The position numbers and the translations under genes were made by a program. 64,000 nt of DNA, from the NCBI GenBank assembly GCA_013398275.1, contig VZSE01015551.1:249268-313267 (forward strand). Reading direction: 5' to 3'. This document shows, piece after piece, positions 1-11,339 of the stretch. Source of the DNA: Promerops cafer (lineage: Eukaryota; Chordata; Aves; Passeriformes; Nectariniidae). The stretch's first letter is position 1, and each line of letters starts with the position of its first letter. Under the pieces are notes generated by a model that was given only the letters and a program-made list of their open reading frames with translations, was not told the origin of the DNA and did no database searches.

Positions 1-43
1 GGGCCGGCGGCTGCGGGGTCTCAGTGCGCGCCTCCCGCTGCAG

Positions 44-3000
44 GTGAACGACCCCGACGCGGGGCTGTGGACGGTGAGTACGGGCCGCCCTTCCCTTCCC
101 CTTCGGCACCTCCTGCCCCGGAGGTCCCGGCGGCCCCAGCCCCGCTCCGCTTACGCCCGTCCGATCCGGGGCCGCCGGAGGAATCGTCCCGGCTTCCAGC
201 TGAAGAGCAGGCAGACGCCGGGAAAACGATGTCTCTACTGCAGCGACGGCTGGAATCCGACCGTGCTTCCAGGATCTGCCTTATTTCACCCCAGATCTGC
301 CCCTGCAGAGCATCGCTTGCCTGTGCAGAGCACCCCGAGCTGCTCCCGCTCCTACTGCCTGGCGCCCCGCTGTGCCCGTGGCCGTGGGCTTGCCTTGAGT
401 CACCAGCGAGAGCCGCCTTCTGCCGCTCAGCTGGGCCTCCAAGGGAAATGGGGAGCGAGCCGCGCTCCCGTGCCCGTCCTGCCTCGGGCACCGAGCAGTC
501 CGTGGCCCCGGCCGTGGGCCGGGCGCTGCGGGCAGACGGGGACGGTCTGTGTGTGCGGCAGGAGCTGCTGGCTGCCCCTGCGTGCCCTGGGGTGCGTGAG
601 CCCCTCTGACAGCGGCACCAAAGCGGGGCAGAACGCCCCAGCGCGGGGGGAGCGTTTGGGGAGCCCAGGGCCGGGGAGGACCCAGTCCCGTCAGGGTCAG
701 GATTCAGGGAAGGGGATCGGCAGTGGTTGGTCAGCCAGCCAGTGTTCTGTAACCCAGGAGCAGAGGAACAAGGGCTGGCAGTGGGCTGATGGCCCGGGAT
801 GTTGGGTGGAGATGGTGAAGATGAGCACTAGCAGTGCCAGGGCATGCCGGAGGGCGAGGGACTGGGATCTGCTCTGTGCTGCTGACAAACTGCTGCAAAG
901 GGGAGAAGTGCTGCTGTGGCTGGGCACTTCTGCTTCCTGAGCTTGCTAAGTTTTGCTACCGCATAGATTTATGTGTCATTAACAGGTTGCCTACTTAGTG
1001 CCAGCTGCCCTGACACTGCTTGTCAGCATCAACCCTTCAATAACAGGTATGATACTGGTGTGCAAAACAGTCTCTGCTCAAATTTTGCCCTCAAAAGGTT
1101 GTTGTTTTGCTTTTTTTTTTTAATTGAGCCACAGATTAAAATCAGGCTGTGTGGAAACACATCCTACTACCTTCTGAGGGCAAAAACCTGCAGGACCATT
1201 TCTACAGAAGCTGGTCATTGCTTTAGTGCTGGTGGCTGGACATGCTGCAGGTGAGGAGAGGAGCCCAGCAGGAAGCCCAGCTGCTGGGATGGTCCTGCCT
1301 TTGCACCCCAATTCCAGCTTAAAGCCTTCTAGAGCAGAAGCCTGGGACCATGCTCTGAACCTGGCTCTGTGTTGACCTCAGCACATTAATTGACTTTGTT
1401 TCGTTGTTGTAAATCTGTGGTTTTGTTTATCTACCTCGTGCAAGAGCAGCTGAGCTTTGCACAGTCCCGTGAAAGTGCTAAAGGTCTTGTTCAGTGCCAG
1501 GTATTGCAGCTGCCCCACAGAGCAATGGGCAGCAATAGGAACATCCAAAGGCTTTGTTTCCAAGGGTGTATGTTGTGGGGGCTAATGGCAGTTCAGAGGA
1601 TCATTCAGATCAGATTTGTTTCAGGTTTTCAGAACATAGTTAATATTTTTGTATTTTAATTCAGTGGAAATAATTTAAAATAAGGCCATTTAATATACAC
1701 AAAGTGACTATCTGGTCTGGATGAATACTTATGCTGAATAAACTAAAATCACACTTAAAAAAGAAAACCTTCAGGAGTGCACAGTATTGTCACAAATTAC
1801 ACCATTGCAGTCTCTTGGCATTCAGGCTACCTTAAGCATATGAAGTGGCAGCATTCCTAAGTTCAGAACTCATGAGGGTTGGTTGCTTGTGGTTTTGAAT
1901 ATTTCAGGGGAGTTTTACTGTGTGATAGGTGGCATAATGGCATTTGGCTGGTCAAGAGGATCTGCATGTTAAACTCATAGTTAGGGTTTACCTTGTGCCA
2001 AGATCTGTGGAAAATAGAGATTATGATAGCCCAACTTTTGTAAAACTGCAGGTTTATGTAAAGTCACCAAGGGGTATTTGCCATTCAGGTCTGTGGAAGA
2101 CCCAGATGGGTTTACTTCATGATAGTGGCTGACAGTCTATTTTTTTTCCCCAGACAATGGTGTTTGGAGGAGCCTCTGTGACCTTCATTCTGCTGGCTGT
2201 GCTGTTGGGACCATTGCCTTGGCTTGCTCTTTGTTTGTTTACGCTCAAGGAAACATTTTTCATGAAGAGGAAGGCAGGTGAGCAGTGGGTTTTATTTGCC
2301 CCTGCCCAAATCCAGCTCACCAGACCATCTCCTCCTGGTGTCACCTTCCAAAACTGTTTCCTGGGCTGTTGCAGTGAGAGCTGTTGGTCCAGAGGAATCA
2401 GACCAAAGAGGAGGGACCGTAATGCTCCAAACCAGTGACTCCTTGGACACAGGGGAGTGAACAGTCATTGCTCCCCTGATCATGGCAGGCAGTTAGATTT
2501 ATGTCTGGCTTTCAGAGACCAGGGCACAAGCACAGTGAAACAGCTTTGTGCTCTTTTTCTGGAGCTGTAGGAGTGGTAATATTTTAAAAACTCATGAGGC
2601 AATACCAAATGCATGTTTATCTGGTGGGCTGCTGAGTCCTCCAAGAGATCGAGGACAAGGGAGAATTTCTCACCTGGACATTCAGGAGTTGCCTAAAAAG
2701 TAGGTGCTTGCAAAGTACTGAGGTGAAGCCCTGGCAGCTACTTCTGCATTTAATCACAGTCTGGAAAATGGGGATGTTGCTTTGCTCTGTTTCAATGAGA
2801 GAAATGTGCCTGCTTTGCCTATGTTAATTAGAGAAATGTGCTGTGGAATGTAAGTCCAGCAGTAGAACAAAACGTGGAAGCAGGAATTTCTGCAGCTCTT
2901 TAGCTGTCATGTCGATTTGTAGATTTGTGGTGTGAAGCAAAGTTACTCTTTGTAAACACCTTTATAATTATAATCCTAATAAAACATATTGAACTTCTGC

Positions 3001-4368
3001 AAAGGAGCAGCCACTACTGTTTTGGAGGCAAAATTTGTATTGTTGGAACATAGACATCTGTTTGTATTATTTTCTGATCTGTTTTTTGTTTGGCTTTTTA
3101 GAGAGTTGTTTGGTCTGGTGATTATTACAATATGGATGAGTCTTTGTCGCAGTTCAGCAAAGTAAGTTTTATTTTTCTCTTTTTTTATCATCCGTTCCAA
3201 TGTTCACATTTAGTGACTAGCTCCTTGAAAACGCATAGTTGATTTTGGGAGCTTGTTTTTCTGTTTCATTGCACCCTCTGAACTTTCCAAATGCCCACAT
3301 AGTAGCAGCTGGTGGTACAGCCTGGAGGATCTTGCACAGATAAAAGTTGGGGCAGGGGGAATGTAAGGCTACATGAAGCATTTCTGGCCCCCTGCCATAA
3401 TAGGGGCGTTTTCCCTTTGCTTAAGGTGCTTTTTTAAAAAATTCCAACTAGTTTCTGTAGCCTGAGTTGTCAGAAAATTCTTTGTGCCTCTCCAGTAAAA
3501 GACTGGTGATACATCCATAGGAGCCCCATTAAAGTGGCCAAAGGCTCTCTGTTGTCTTTCCAGCTGCAGGCAGATGTGAATGTTATGTGGTAGCTGTAGC
3601 AGTGGCCAGCAGGGCCAAGGACATCCTGGCCTGTCCCAGCCATGGTGTGGCCAGCAGGATGAGGACAGTGCCTGTCCCCTGTGCTGGCACTGCTGAGGCA
3701 CCTCCAGTCCTGGGGTCAGGTTTGGGCACCTCACTTCAAAAAGGACTTTGAGGGACTGGAGTGTGTCCAGGGAAGGGAACAGAGCTGGGGAAGGGTGTAG
3801 AACACCAGGAGTCACCAAGGGAGCTGGAGTGGCTCAGTCTGAGAAAAGGGGGCTCAGGGGGGACCTTTTCACTCTCTACAACTCCCTGACAGGAGGGTGC
3901 AGCCAGGTGGGGGTCAGGCTCTGCTCCAGAGAACAAGGGACAGGACCAGAGGAAACAGCCTCAAGCTGTGCCAGGGGAGGTTGAGATTAGATCCTAGGTA
4001 AAATTCCTTCACTGAAAGAGAGGTCAAGCATTGGCACAGGCTGCCCAGGGAGGTGGTGGAGTCACCATTCCTGGAAGTGTTAAAAAAAAAAAACGACTGG
4101 ATGTGGCACTGCACCATAGGGTTTAGTGGGTGTGGTGGTATGCAGTCCAAGGCTGGACTTGATGATCGTGGAGGTCTTTTTCAACCTTAAATATTCAGTG
4201 ATATGAAGTAGCTGTGTTGGATTTGTTCTGTTCAGGAGTCCCCTGGGAGGAGTTCGCTTGGTTGCTGCAGTCGTCGTTGCCCTCTTCCCCTTTGTTTCGT
4301 GGCTGTACATTTATGTGAACAGAGACATGCGAGAGTCTTGGCCAACACACTGCAAAACGGTGATTTAA
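44..4368 (+). CDS. TMEM220: TMEM220, transmembrane protein 220 (5'-partial; first exon lies upstream of the window)
   Basis: Five exons were joined by hand with consistent phases: 44-73, 986-1046, 2154-2277, 3102-3161 and 4236-4368 (TAA 4366-4368). Together they encode 135 residues, beginning VNDPDAGLWT and ending SWPTHCKTVI. Both ends match the vertebrate TMEM220 family (about 160 aa in human), whose missing first exon encodes the N-terminal membrane segment. Four hydrophobic stretches are visible, around VAYLVPAALTLLV, AVGTIALACSLFVY, FGLVIITIWMSL and VRLVAAVVVALFPFVSWLYIYV, so this is a small multi-pass membrane protein. The biochemical role of the family is not established. All junctions are GT-AG. 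The first visible exon follows a pyrimidine-rich CAG acceptor at 41-43. A CR1 copy lies in the last intron and ends about 30 bp before the last exon. The gene converges on ADPRM. Confidence 0.93.
3598..4205 (+). mobile_element. CR1 LINE 3' fragment, sense, in the last intron of TMEM220
   Basis: The stretch reads like the 3' part of avian CR1 in sense orientation. It includes the 'ggagtgtgtccaggg' region, the 'ggctcaggggggacctt' region, 'cttcactgaaag' and the terminal 'ggacttgatgatcgtggagg' region. It is 5'-truncated, as usual for CR1. Its end is about 30 bp from the acceptor of the final TMEM220 exon (4234-4235). An internal run of 12 A at 4081-4092 interrupts the element. Any open frame here, on either strand, is a chance remnant. 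Confidence 0.88.
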
Positions 4369-5807
4369 CTGGCTGGGAGAAAGTCTACAGTAGCTATGCT
4401 GACCTCACTTGCCTTTGTTTTTGGTGCTTAACAAAATTTGAGTGGCAGTTTGATAGGACCCAAGAATACCTGGCTGCTTCCAGCAGTGCCAGCTGAGATT
4501 TGGTAAAATGTTGACGAACACTGTCAAATCTGAGTGGGGAATTTTTCTGTGGAAACTGTTCACCTTGCTGCTTCTTACATTTTCCAAGCACTATTGCTCT
4601 AATGTCTGTTCTGATGGTATATTCAAGATATTGCATCCCTGGATCATTCTCCAATAACCTTGTAGTTTGGGAAATCTACTATTCTGTGACATCAGGGATA
4701 AATAAAGCAAATACTGTTTTAATAAATGACTATTTACAGCCATAGAACTTTCCAAAATGTGCCTGGATAATCCATTTCAGACTTATTGGAAAATTGAGCA
4801 GTCTGTATTTCTGAACTGTGCTAAAATCATATGTAGAATATATCTGAAGAAATTAATTTTGCTATTATCTTTAACTGAAAGTCACTGGTTTTACTGAGTA
4901 ATAAACGCTATTTTTTTAAAGAAAACTCAGTGAAAGCCTCCGTATCTTTATTTTCTGGGAGATGCACATTCAAGCTTGTCACCAGCAGATGTGAGCAGTC
5001 ACAACTCTGCTGCTCACCTAATTTTTCTTGGAAAGCAGGACCCACACAGTAGCCCTGCAGCAGCAAGCATGTCCCATTATTCATCCTGGAGAAGGAAGCA
5101 CAGGTGGATACACCAGACTCAGGAGCTGGCTGGGACAGAGCCAGGACAGCTCCAGGTGTAACACACAACACCTTTATGTAGATGGGTGTCAGAGCTCACT
5201 CTCAGCACTGCTGCAGGTGATCCCAGCTGTGCACACACGGCACAGCCCAAGGGTCTGCAGCATTCTGTGGTGCAGCACAGATGATCTCCATTCTCCTTAG
5301 GCTCAGCTTTTTCTGAGGATTACTTTAGTCTTTTAAAGCAATGTTGGAAGACTGAATTAGGCTACAGGCTGGATATATTCTGCCAGACATGAGACATTAC
5401 TGTAATGTTCACAGAAAAGAAATGAACAGAGATGTGGCTGGGCAGGTACAACTCTGCATGCTTTAATGCTCACTGAGAGAACAGCAGTGGAGCTTTTTTT
5501 GAACAATATTTGTTATATGGTTTGCATCTTTTCACAGTAGCAATCCAGTCTGGATTGGGTGTTTGAAATCAACATTCTGCATTCCAGTATACTTATTTCA
5601 ATTACTGGCCTTCTCTAGTCTCCAAAAAGAATTCAGGTGCTTTCTTACAGAAACAAAATTTCTAAAATTCTGTATCCAAGAGAAAAACGCCTGAACTAAA
5701 GCAATAAGGATCAGCCATGCACAGCTTTCTAAAAGCAAACAGCTGAATCTCCTACATTTTTGTCCCAGTCCTTCCTGAAGAAGAGCAACCTGTATTTGCG
5801 CGGTATT
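4369..5807. other. Convergent 3' UTR region between TMEM220 and ADPRM
   Basis: No coding exon is seen. The plus strand carries AATAAA at 4701-4706 and at 4900-4905, which can serve TMEM220. The minus strand carries AATAAA (plus-strand tttatt 4947-4952), which can serve ADPRM. If the distal signals are used, the two transcripts end within about 50-100 bp of each other or overlap slightly. No repeat was recognised here. Confidence 0.6.
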
Positions 5808-7611
5808 TCAGAAATGCATAACTCTGTCGGGAATTCTGCCCTTTCCCTTCAGTACCATTTTATCTTCATAGACATAAATAGTTCCAAAAGCGTTGCTCCC
5901 CGGTGGCGTCTCGATGACGCCCTCCACGGTGAGGTGATGCACTCCGTGAGGGTCCAGGCAGTAGGCGCCGTCGTGCAGGTGCCCTGCGAGGACGCAGACC
6001 ACGCTCCGGTGCGCGTGTATGACTGACAGGGCAGCCTCGTAATTCCAGGCCAGGCACACCCCATTGGAAGCAGAGGGATGAATGGGCACATGACCTGGAA
6101 TAAAGACAGTGAAACTGTTAACAAAGCTCAGCCCCGGAGTGAGGCACGGTGCTCTTTCATGGGTTCCATCAGCACCAGACCAACTGTATGTTTTCCGCAG
6201 CTAACATACGTGGGGTAGCTAAGGTTTTTTTTTTCCTTGTATTTCCATGGGAGCTGTGCTGGTTTTTGCATTAATTGATATTTGGTGAGGAGGGAAGAAG
6301 TTTTGGAAATGCGTTTTCTGAGAGGAGCTGCTGAGAGCTTCCTCTGTACACCCCCCATCAAATTCAGGGGTTGGAACTAGATTAGCTTTAAGGGCCCTTC
6401 CAACACAAACCATTCTGATTGTCTATTTATCCCCCTCCATATCCACCTACCCATAACTATAACCTTTTCTTGGTTTTCATCAGAGAACTTGAGGACTTCA
6501 TCAAACCAGTCCAGCTGGGCTTGGCTAAATCCTCCATTAAATGCTACAAAATGAGGTTCTTTGAGCCCTGCAATGAAGAAAATGATTAGGCACAAATGCA
6601 TACACCTCCCATGGCTCCTCTATTTGCCTTATATAAATCTGCTGATGGTTGGTTTACTCTCAGAACCTTTGGGGGTTTTTTTGCATTTCTTGGATCAGAA
6701 CTCCAACCCCCTTGCACAAAGAAGAAGATTATTTGTTAGTGTTTTTGAGAGTTTTGGTCACACTGCCCAAACAGGGTTTCCACTGTTGGGTGACAGGCTG
6801 GGCACAACTCGGTGCTCAGCAGCTGCGTGGTGTTCTCACGCTGCGGGGCACAGAACACAGCACAGCCCCGGCCCAGAGGCACCGCGGCAGCACCAGGCGT
6901 ACCGGGGAGCATCTCCTGTGCCCGCACTGACTGCAGGGAGGCGGCGGAGGTGGGCAGCCATGGGGCACATGCTGGAGTCCCCGGCATCCCGCAGTCAGCA
7001 CCGGGAGCTCCGGACAGCGAAGGCTCGGCCGCCCGCGCCCCTGCCAAGCCGGAGGTACCTGCGGGGCTGTTGAGGTCATCGTTGGGGTTCTTCTCCCGCA
7101 GCACCCGCAGGGAGCCCTGGTAGCGGAGGCTGCCGGGGTCCGTGCCCAGGGTGCTCACGTCGTAGGTGTCGAGCACGACGAGGCGGAGCCGCGGGGCCGG
7201 GCTGAAGTGATACGCGTGGCACTCCCTGTCCGGGGGCCCGTCCCAGCCCCCCGCGGGCCGGCTGTACAGCCCGGTGTGCACCAGCCGGGCCCGGCTGAAG
7301 TTGTAGAGCTCGTGGTTGCCCCATGCGTGGTGTACCGGCACCGAGAGCTGCCCCAGGACGTCCAGCACCTGCTGCAAGGCGCTCTCGGCCTCGCCGCGCC
7401 GGGCGTTCTGCCCATCGATGCTATCGCCCAGCTGCAGCACGAAGTCTATCGGCGGGCTCTCGCCGGCCCACGCCCGCACCGCCTCCCGCAGCAAGCGCAG
7501 GCTGTGCCGGTAGTAGCGCCGCCGGCTGCCGCCGAAGTCGTGCCCGTCCTCCGCGTCCGCGAACTGGATGTCAGCGATGACCCCGAAGGCGACGCGCGGC
7601 GCAGGCTGCAT
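5808..7611 (-). CDS. ADPRM: ADPRM, manganese-dependent ADP-ribose/CDP-alcohol diphosphatase
   Basis: There are three coding exons on the minus strand: 7059-7611 (ATG at 7611-7609), 6451-6567 and 5808-6094 (TGA at 5810-5808). They give 318 residues; human ADPRM is about 342. Calcineurin-like metallophosphatase motifs appear in order: GVIADIQFAD near the N terminus, LQLGDSIDG, the WGNHELYNF metal-binding GNH box, VMGHVPIHP and AGHLHDGAY near the C terminus. These supply the metal-binding Asp, Asn and His residues. The family hydrolyses ADP-ribose and CDP-choline-type diphosphates in the cytosol. The ATG was chosen because the family-like sequence (RVAFGVIAD) starts directly after it; an in-frame open stretch upstream of it lies over SCO1 exon 1 and is probably chance. 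A short CR1 tail sits in the intron between the last two exons. Splice sites are GT-AG. Confidence 0.94.
6350..6425 (+). mobile_element. Short CR1 3' tail in an ADPRM intron
   Basis: The segment resembles the terminal CR1 sequence, with 'ggttggaactaga' followed by 'cccttccaacacaaaccattctgatt'. Only the last 70-80 bp of the element are recognisable. It lies between ADPRM exons 2 and 3. Confidence 0.6.
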
Positions 7612-7960
7612 GGCGGCCTCGGGCGGGCCGGAAGGGGCGGCGCGGCCAGCGGGAACATGGCGGGGGCTGCGGCGGGGCTGTGGCGGCTCCGGGCGNGCTG
7701 CCGCCGGGCCGCGGGCCGCGGGCGGGCGCCCAGAGCCGGGTGAGTGAGCGAGGGAGGGAAGGACGGAGGGAGCGCGGGCGGCGGGCCGGGCCGCTCCCGT
7801 GCCCTGAGCAGTCTCCAAACCCCTTATCCCCCGCAGCTCCTGTCGTGGCGGTCGCTGGCGGCCACCGTGGTGCTGGGCGGGGGGCTGCTGGCCGGCATGA
7901 AGGTGATGAAGCGGCGCAAGGAGGAGGGTGAGTGCGGGGTGCGGGCGGAGCGCCGGGCGC
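7050..7960. promoter_or_regulatory. CpG-rich bidirectional promoter of ADPRM and SCO1
   Basis: This interval is very GC- and CpG-rich and covers the first coding exon of ADPRM (minus), SCO1 exon 1 (plus) and SCO1 exon 2. The two ATGs are at 7611 (minus) and 7657 (plus), leaving 45 bp (7612-7656) between coding sequences. No TATA box is seen there, as expected for a housekeeping CpG-island promoter. At least one transcript, probably both, must start inside or antisense to the other gene's first exon unless the 5' UTRs are extremely short. Confidence 0.75.
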
Positions 7961-10900
7961 GTCGCGTTTCTTGTTCAGAAGAAGCGTTTTTCGTGTTTGG
8001 ATGATGTGGGGTTTGCATTCAGATGCTTGGGCATCGTCACTGTATCGCAGCTTTGCCACAGGGCCACTTCGTGCCCGTGTTTCCGCGGAAAGTTTTCAAA
8101 AATTAAAAGCAATGCAAGGTTCAGCGTTTTAAAGTTCCTAGGTTGGAATAGTTGTGTTTGTGCTATGCAGTGCAGACACGGAGCTGGGTGTTGTAGGCTC
8201 GTTGAGCTTTGCCCTCTTCTGCAGGAACTGCCCACACATCTCCTTTTCGTGGATTTACTGCTGAAAACAGAGGTATTGCAGCTCTTAGGGTATGTTCAGT
8301 TTTCAATGGATACTGGTTTCACTGTTTCACAGCCAGATATCTGCCATTATTTTTCCCTTTTTAAACAAAAATGCAGTTGGGTAGCAATGAGACGTAATAT
8401 CGTGTTTCAGGGGAATTTAGTGATATATTTGAGTTTGTCCAAAAGGAAAGCTTTCTGGAAGGCATGTGCGTGCTGGGTTTCTGTGTGACAGGTGTTGGTG
8501 CATCTTGACATGACCCTGAGCAGTGTCTGACTCTGCTGCTCCCAAGGCTTGCCTGGGAAGCATTGTGCATTGTGGCATGGGTGTGTTTGATTCCCACTTG
8601 TGTTTTGTAGAACTGGAGAAGGAACGAAACCGAGGCATTGGGAAGCCGCTGCTGGGAGGGCCCTTCTCACTCGTCAGCCATGAGGGACAGCCCAGGACCA
8701 GCAAGGACTACATTGGCCAGTGGGTGCTGATCTACTTTGGCTTCACTCACTGCCCTGACATCTGTCCTGATGAACTGGAGAAAATGATTGCAGTGGTAGA
8801 TGAAATCGGTATGGGAGTTCATTTGGTGTGGGGGGTCTGTAAACAGGGATTTTGGGAGGGTCAGGTTTATTCTGATAAAATACCACAAATGGTGATAACT
8901 GGTAGTATTTTTTTAAAAAATGCTGCTGGCTATTATTCAGTAGTTGAATTAATTGCAAAGGGGTACATAGATCAATCCCTAGGGTCACTAGGGTCTGACA
9001 TGACAGCACTGATCTTTCCACAGCAGGGGACTTGTGAATAAAAAGATGGTGGCAAGTTACAGGAAATATATTGCATTGTATTTTTGCTAAGAAGTGACTG
9101 TGAGGTATATTAGGATTTTTTTACCTCTATTTTGTTCATCTCTCTGAGATTCTCTCCTGAAGCAGAGTGGCTGTGCTGTGGAATGGAGGGAGGAGGAAGG
9201 CTCTGTGTTAGCTTTGTTTTTTTAGCCTGCAGGCCCTGAGGAGTTACTGAGCAGGGCTAATAGTAACCCAGCATGGGAGAAACCACACCACAGTGAAGGT
9301 TTGGCTGAAACATGAAGGAAAGAGCCTGGATTGTGTCTTCACATTCTGCTCCACCATCCTGGCATGCTTTCCTTGTGTCAGCCAGTGTTCCAACACATGC
9401 ATCACACCACAACATCTTCTGCAGCAGAGCCAGTCTGTCATCCCTCCTGAGCAGGGCAGGGCCTCTGGCTGGGGGGCTGGAAGCTCCCAGCACAGACACA
9501 GAGCATTGCATCTCATGGCATTTGCATCCTTCACAAATTACATAAATAAAGCTGCACAAAATGGTCTTTTTTCAGTCACTTGTGGTGAGATTGGATTGAT
9601 GTAACATGGCTATGAGCTTGTTTGAAGGAAGATGAGAGATGATACCTGGTTTTCTGAAATAAATAATAATTGTTAATATCACAGATCGAATTCCATCTTT
9701 GCCTAATCTGACCCCACTCTTCATCACCATCGATCCTGAGAGGGACAACCAAGAAGCCATTGCCAGATATGTTAAAGGTATTCCTGCTTTCTTCCTCCGT
9801 GTCTCATAGCATGTCGTACAGAGCACTGAAAAGGAGCCTCTTGAAGGGATTCTTTTCACTGAAATGTGTAAATGTCTTTCTGTCTAGAATTTTCTCCAAA
9901 GCTGGTGGGATTGACTGGTAGCAGGGCACAGATTGACCAAGTGGCTAAAGCGTACCGTGTGTACTACAGCGAAGGGCCCAAGGATGAGGACAACGATTAC
10001 ATAGTGAGTAAAAGGAGCCTTTGCTCACTGAAAGACTGTGGGTCAGAGCAGCATGTACATTTTAAAACCAGCTATTGGATCTTTACTGAAGTCCCATCTT
10101 CAGAACCACAATGCCCTCCTACAAGCTCAGAACCTTACTAAAGTGTGTTCTAAACAATCTCAGAAATGTAGACAGTAGCACAGGAACTAGGAAGCCTGGC
10201 TATAGTCGGATTTATTTCTGATCTTAAATGTATTTGACTGGCTCTTTTCATGTGCTCCAAGGTTGCTGTGATTTCTCATTTCTAATGCAGCTGAACTCAG
10301 AGCACGGCTGTATTTCATGAGCAATCATGGCTTCCAGCGCCAGAACTCTTTGCTGAGAAAGATGTTGTCACGGTTAGGTGCAGACAGCACTTGCAGCGTC
10401 ATTTAAATAAATTTGCAGTGGATTTAATTTTGATATAAATCCAATTGGAATAGCCGGGATGTGCATGGGTGAAGCTGCTTCAGTGCGCCGGCAGGGGGCG
10501 CCCCGGTCCCGCATGTCCCTGTATCCCACTCCCGGTCCCGATCCCGATCCCGCATGTCCCTGTACCCCACTGCCGGTCCCGATCCCGCATGTCCCTGTAC
10601 CCCACTGCCGGTCCCGATCCCGCATGTCCCTGTACCCCACTGCCGGTCCCGATCCCGCATGTCCCTGTACCCCACTGCCGGTCCCGATCCCGCATGTCCC
10701 TGTACCCCACTGCCGGTCCCGATCCCGCATGTCCCTGTACCCCACTGCCGGTCCCGATCCCGCATGTCCCTGTACCCCACTGCCGGTCCCGATCCCGCAT
10801 GTCCCTGTACCCCACTGCCGGTCCCGATCCCGCATGTCCCTGTACCCCACTGCCGGTCCCGATCCCGCAAGTCCCTGAATCCCACTGCTGGTGCTGGTCC

Positions 10901-11339
10901 CAATCCCGATCCTGCATTTCCCTGTATCCCACTGCCGGTCCCGATCCCGCAAGTCCCTGAATCCCACTGCCGGTCCCGATCCCGATCCTGCATTTCCCTG
11001 TATCCCACTGCCGGTCCCAATCCCGCATTTCCCTGTATCCCACTGCCGGTCCCGATCCCGCATTTCCCTGTATCCCACTGCCGGTCCTGATCCCGATCCT
11101 GCATTTCCCTGTATCCCACTGCCGGTCCCGGTCCCGATCCCGCATTTCCCTTCTGAGCTGGTGTTCTGTGATTTTTGTGGTCTCTCTTACCCACGCTGTC
11201 TCTCTTGCAGGTGGATCACACAATAATTATGTACCTCCTTGGCCCTGATGGTGACTTTGTGGACTACTATGGCCAGAATAAGAAGAGTGCTGAGATTTCG
11301 ACTTCTATTGCTGCACATATGAGAAAATACAGATCCTAA
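7657..11339 (+). CDS. SCO1: SCO1, mitochondrial copper chaperone for cytochrome c oxidase assembly
   Basis: Six exons: 7657-7739, 7837-7927, 8611-8808, 9685-9777, 9888-10003 and 11211-11339 (TAA 11337-11339). The product has a short basic N terminus (mitochondrial targeting), one membrane anchor (SLAATVVLGGGLLAG) and the thioredoxin-like SCO domain. The Cu(I)-binding C-x3-C is present as FTHCPDICPDE (about C106 and C110), with the copper-ligand His in VDHTIIMYL (about H197). SCO1 acts in the inner mitochondrial membrane, passing copper to the CuA site of COX2. The protein is about 236 residues against 301 in human, the difference lying in the N terminus. Odd: exon 1 from this ATG is 83 nt and ends in phase 2, while exon 2 (reading LLSWRSLAA) needs phase 0. 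A lost base beside the N at 7696 would explain it. The last intron holds a minisatellite. Confidence 0.93.
10503..11151. repeat. 35-bp minisatellite, about 17 copies, in the last intron of SCO1
   Basis: The unit contains cccgatcccgcatgtccctg followed by taccccactgccggt. Nine near-identical units run from about 10552 to 10867. One variant unit precedes them, and about seven degenerate units follow, using 'catttccctgtat' or 'caagtccctgaat' and extra 'gatccc' hexamers, which change the unit length to 41-45 bp. The unit has no stop codon in any frame, so long meaningless open frames run through it on both strands. Each unit has four C-runs of at least 3 separated by 3-6 nt, which is a G-quadruplex motif on the minus strand. 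Confidence 0.97.

Noticed and set aside
44..940. 298-codon open frame at the window start
   Set aside because: Only its first 30 nt are a TMEM220 exon; a donor follows at 74, and the rest is GC-rich intron.
3369..3818. 149-codon minus-strand open frame
   Set aside because: It largely overlaps the CR1 fragment in antisense and has no relation to a known protein.
7612..7818. In-frame 69-codon upstream extension of ADPRM
   Set aside because: It lies antisense to SCO1 exon 1 in a CpG island where stops are rare, it includes the N, and the family-like sequence starts at the ATG at 7611.
10503..11151. CRISPR-like array
   Set aside because: Units are contiguous, without unique spacers, and the genome is vertebrate.
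10374..11223. Six long open frames (140-256 codons) on both strands, with a Pro/Arg/Gly-rich repeating product
   Set aside because: They are produced by the 35-bp minisatellite, whose unit has no stop in any frame; the reading frames rotate because 35 is not a multiple of 3. They lie inside a SCO1 intron.
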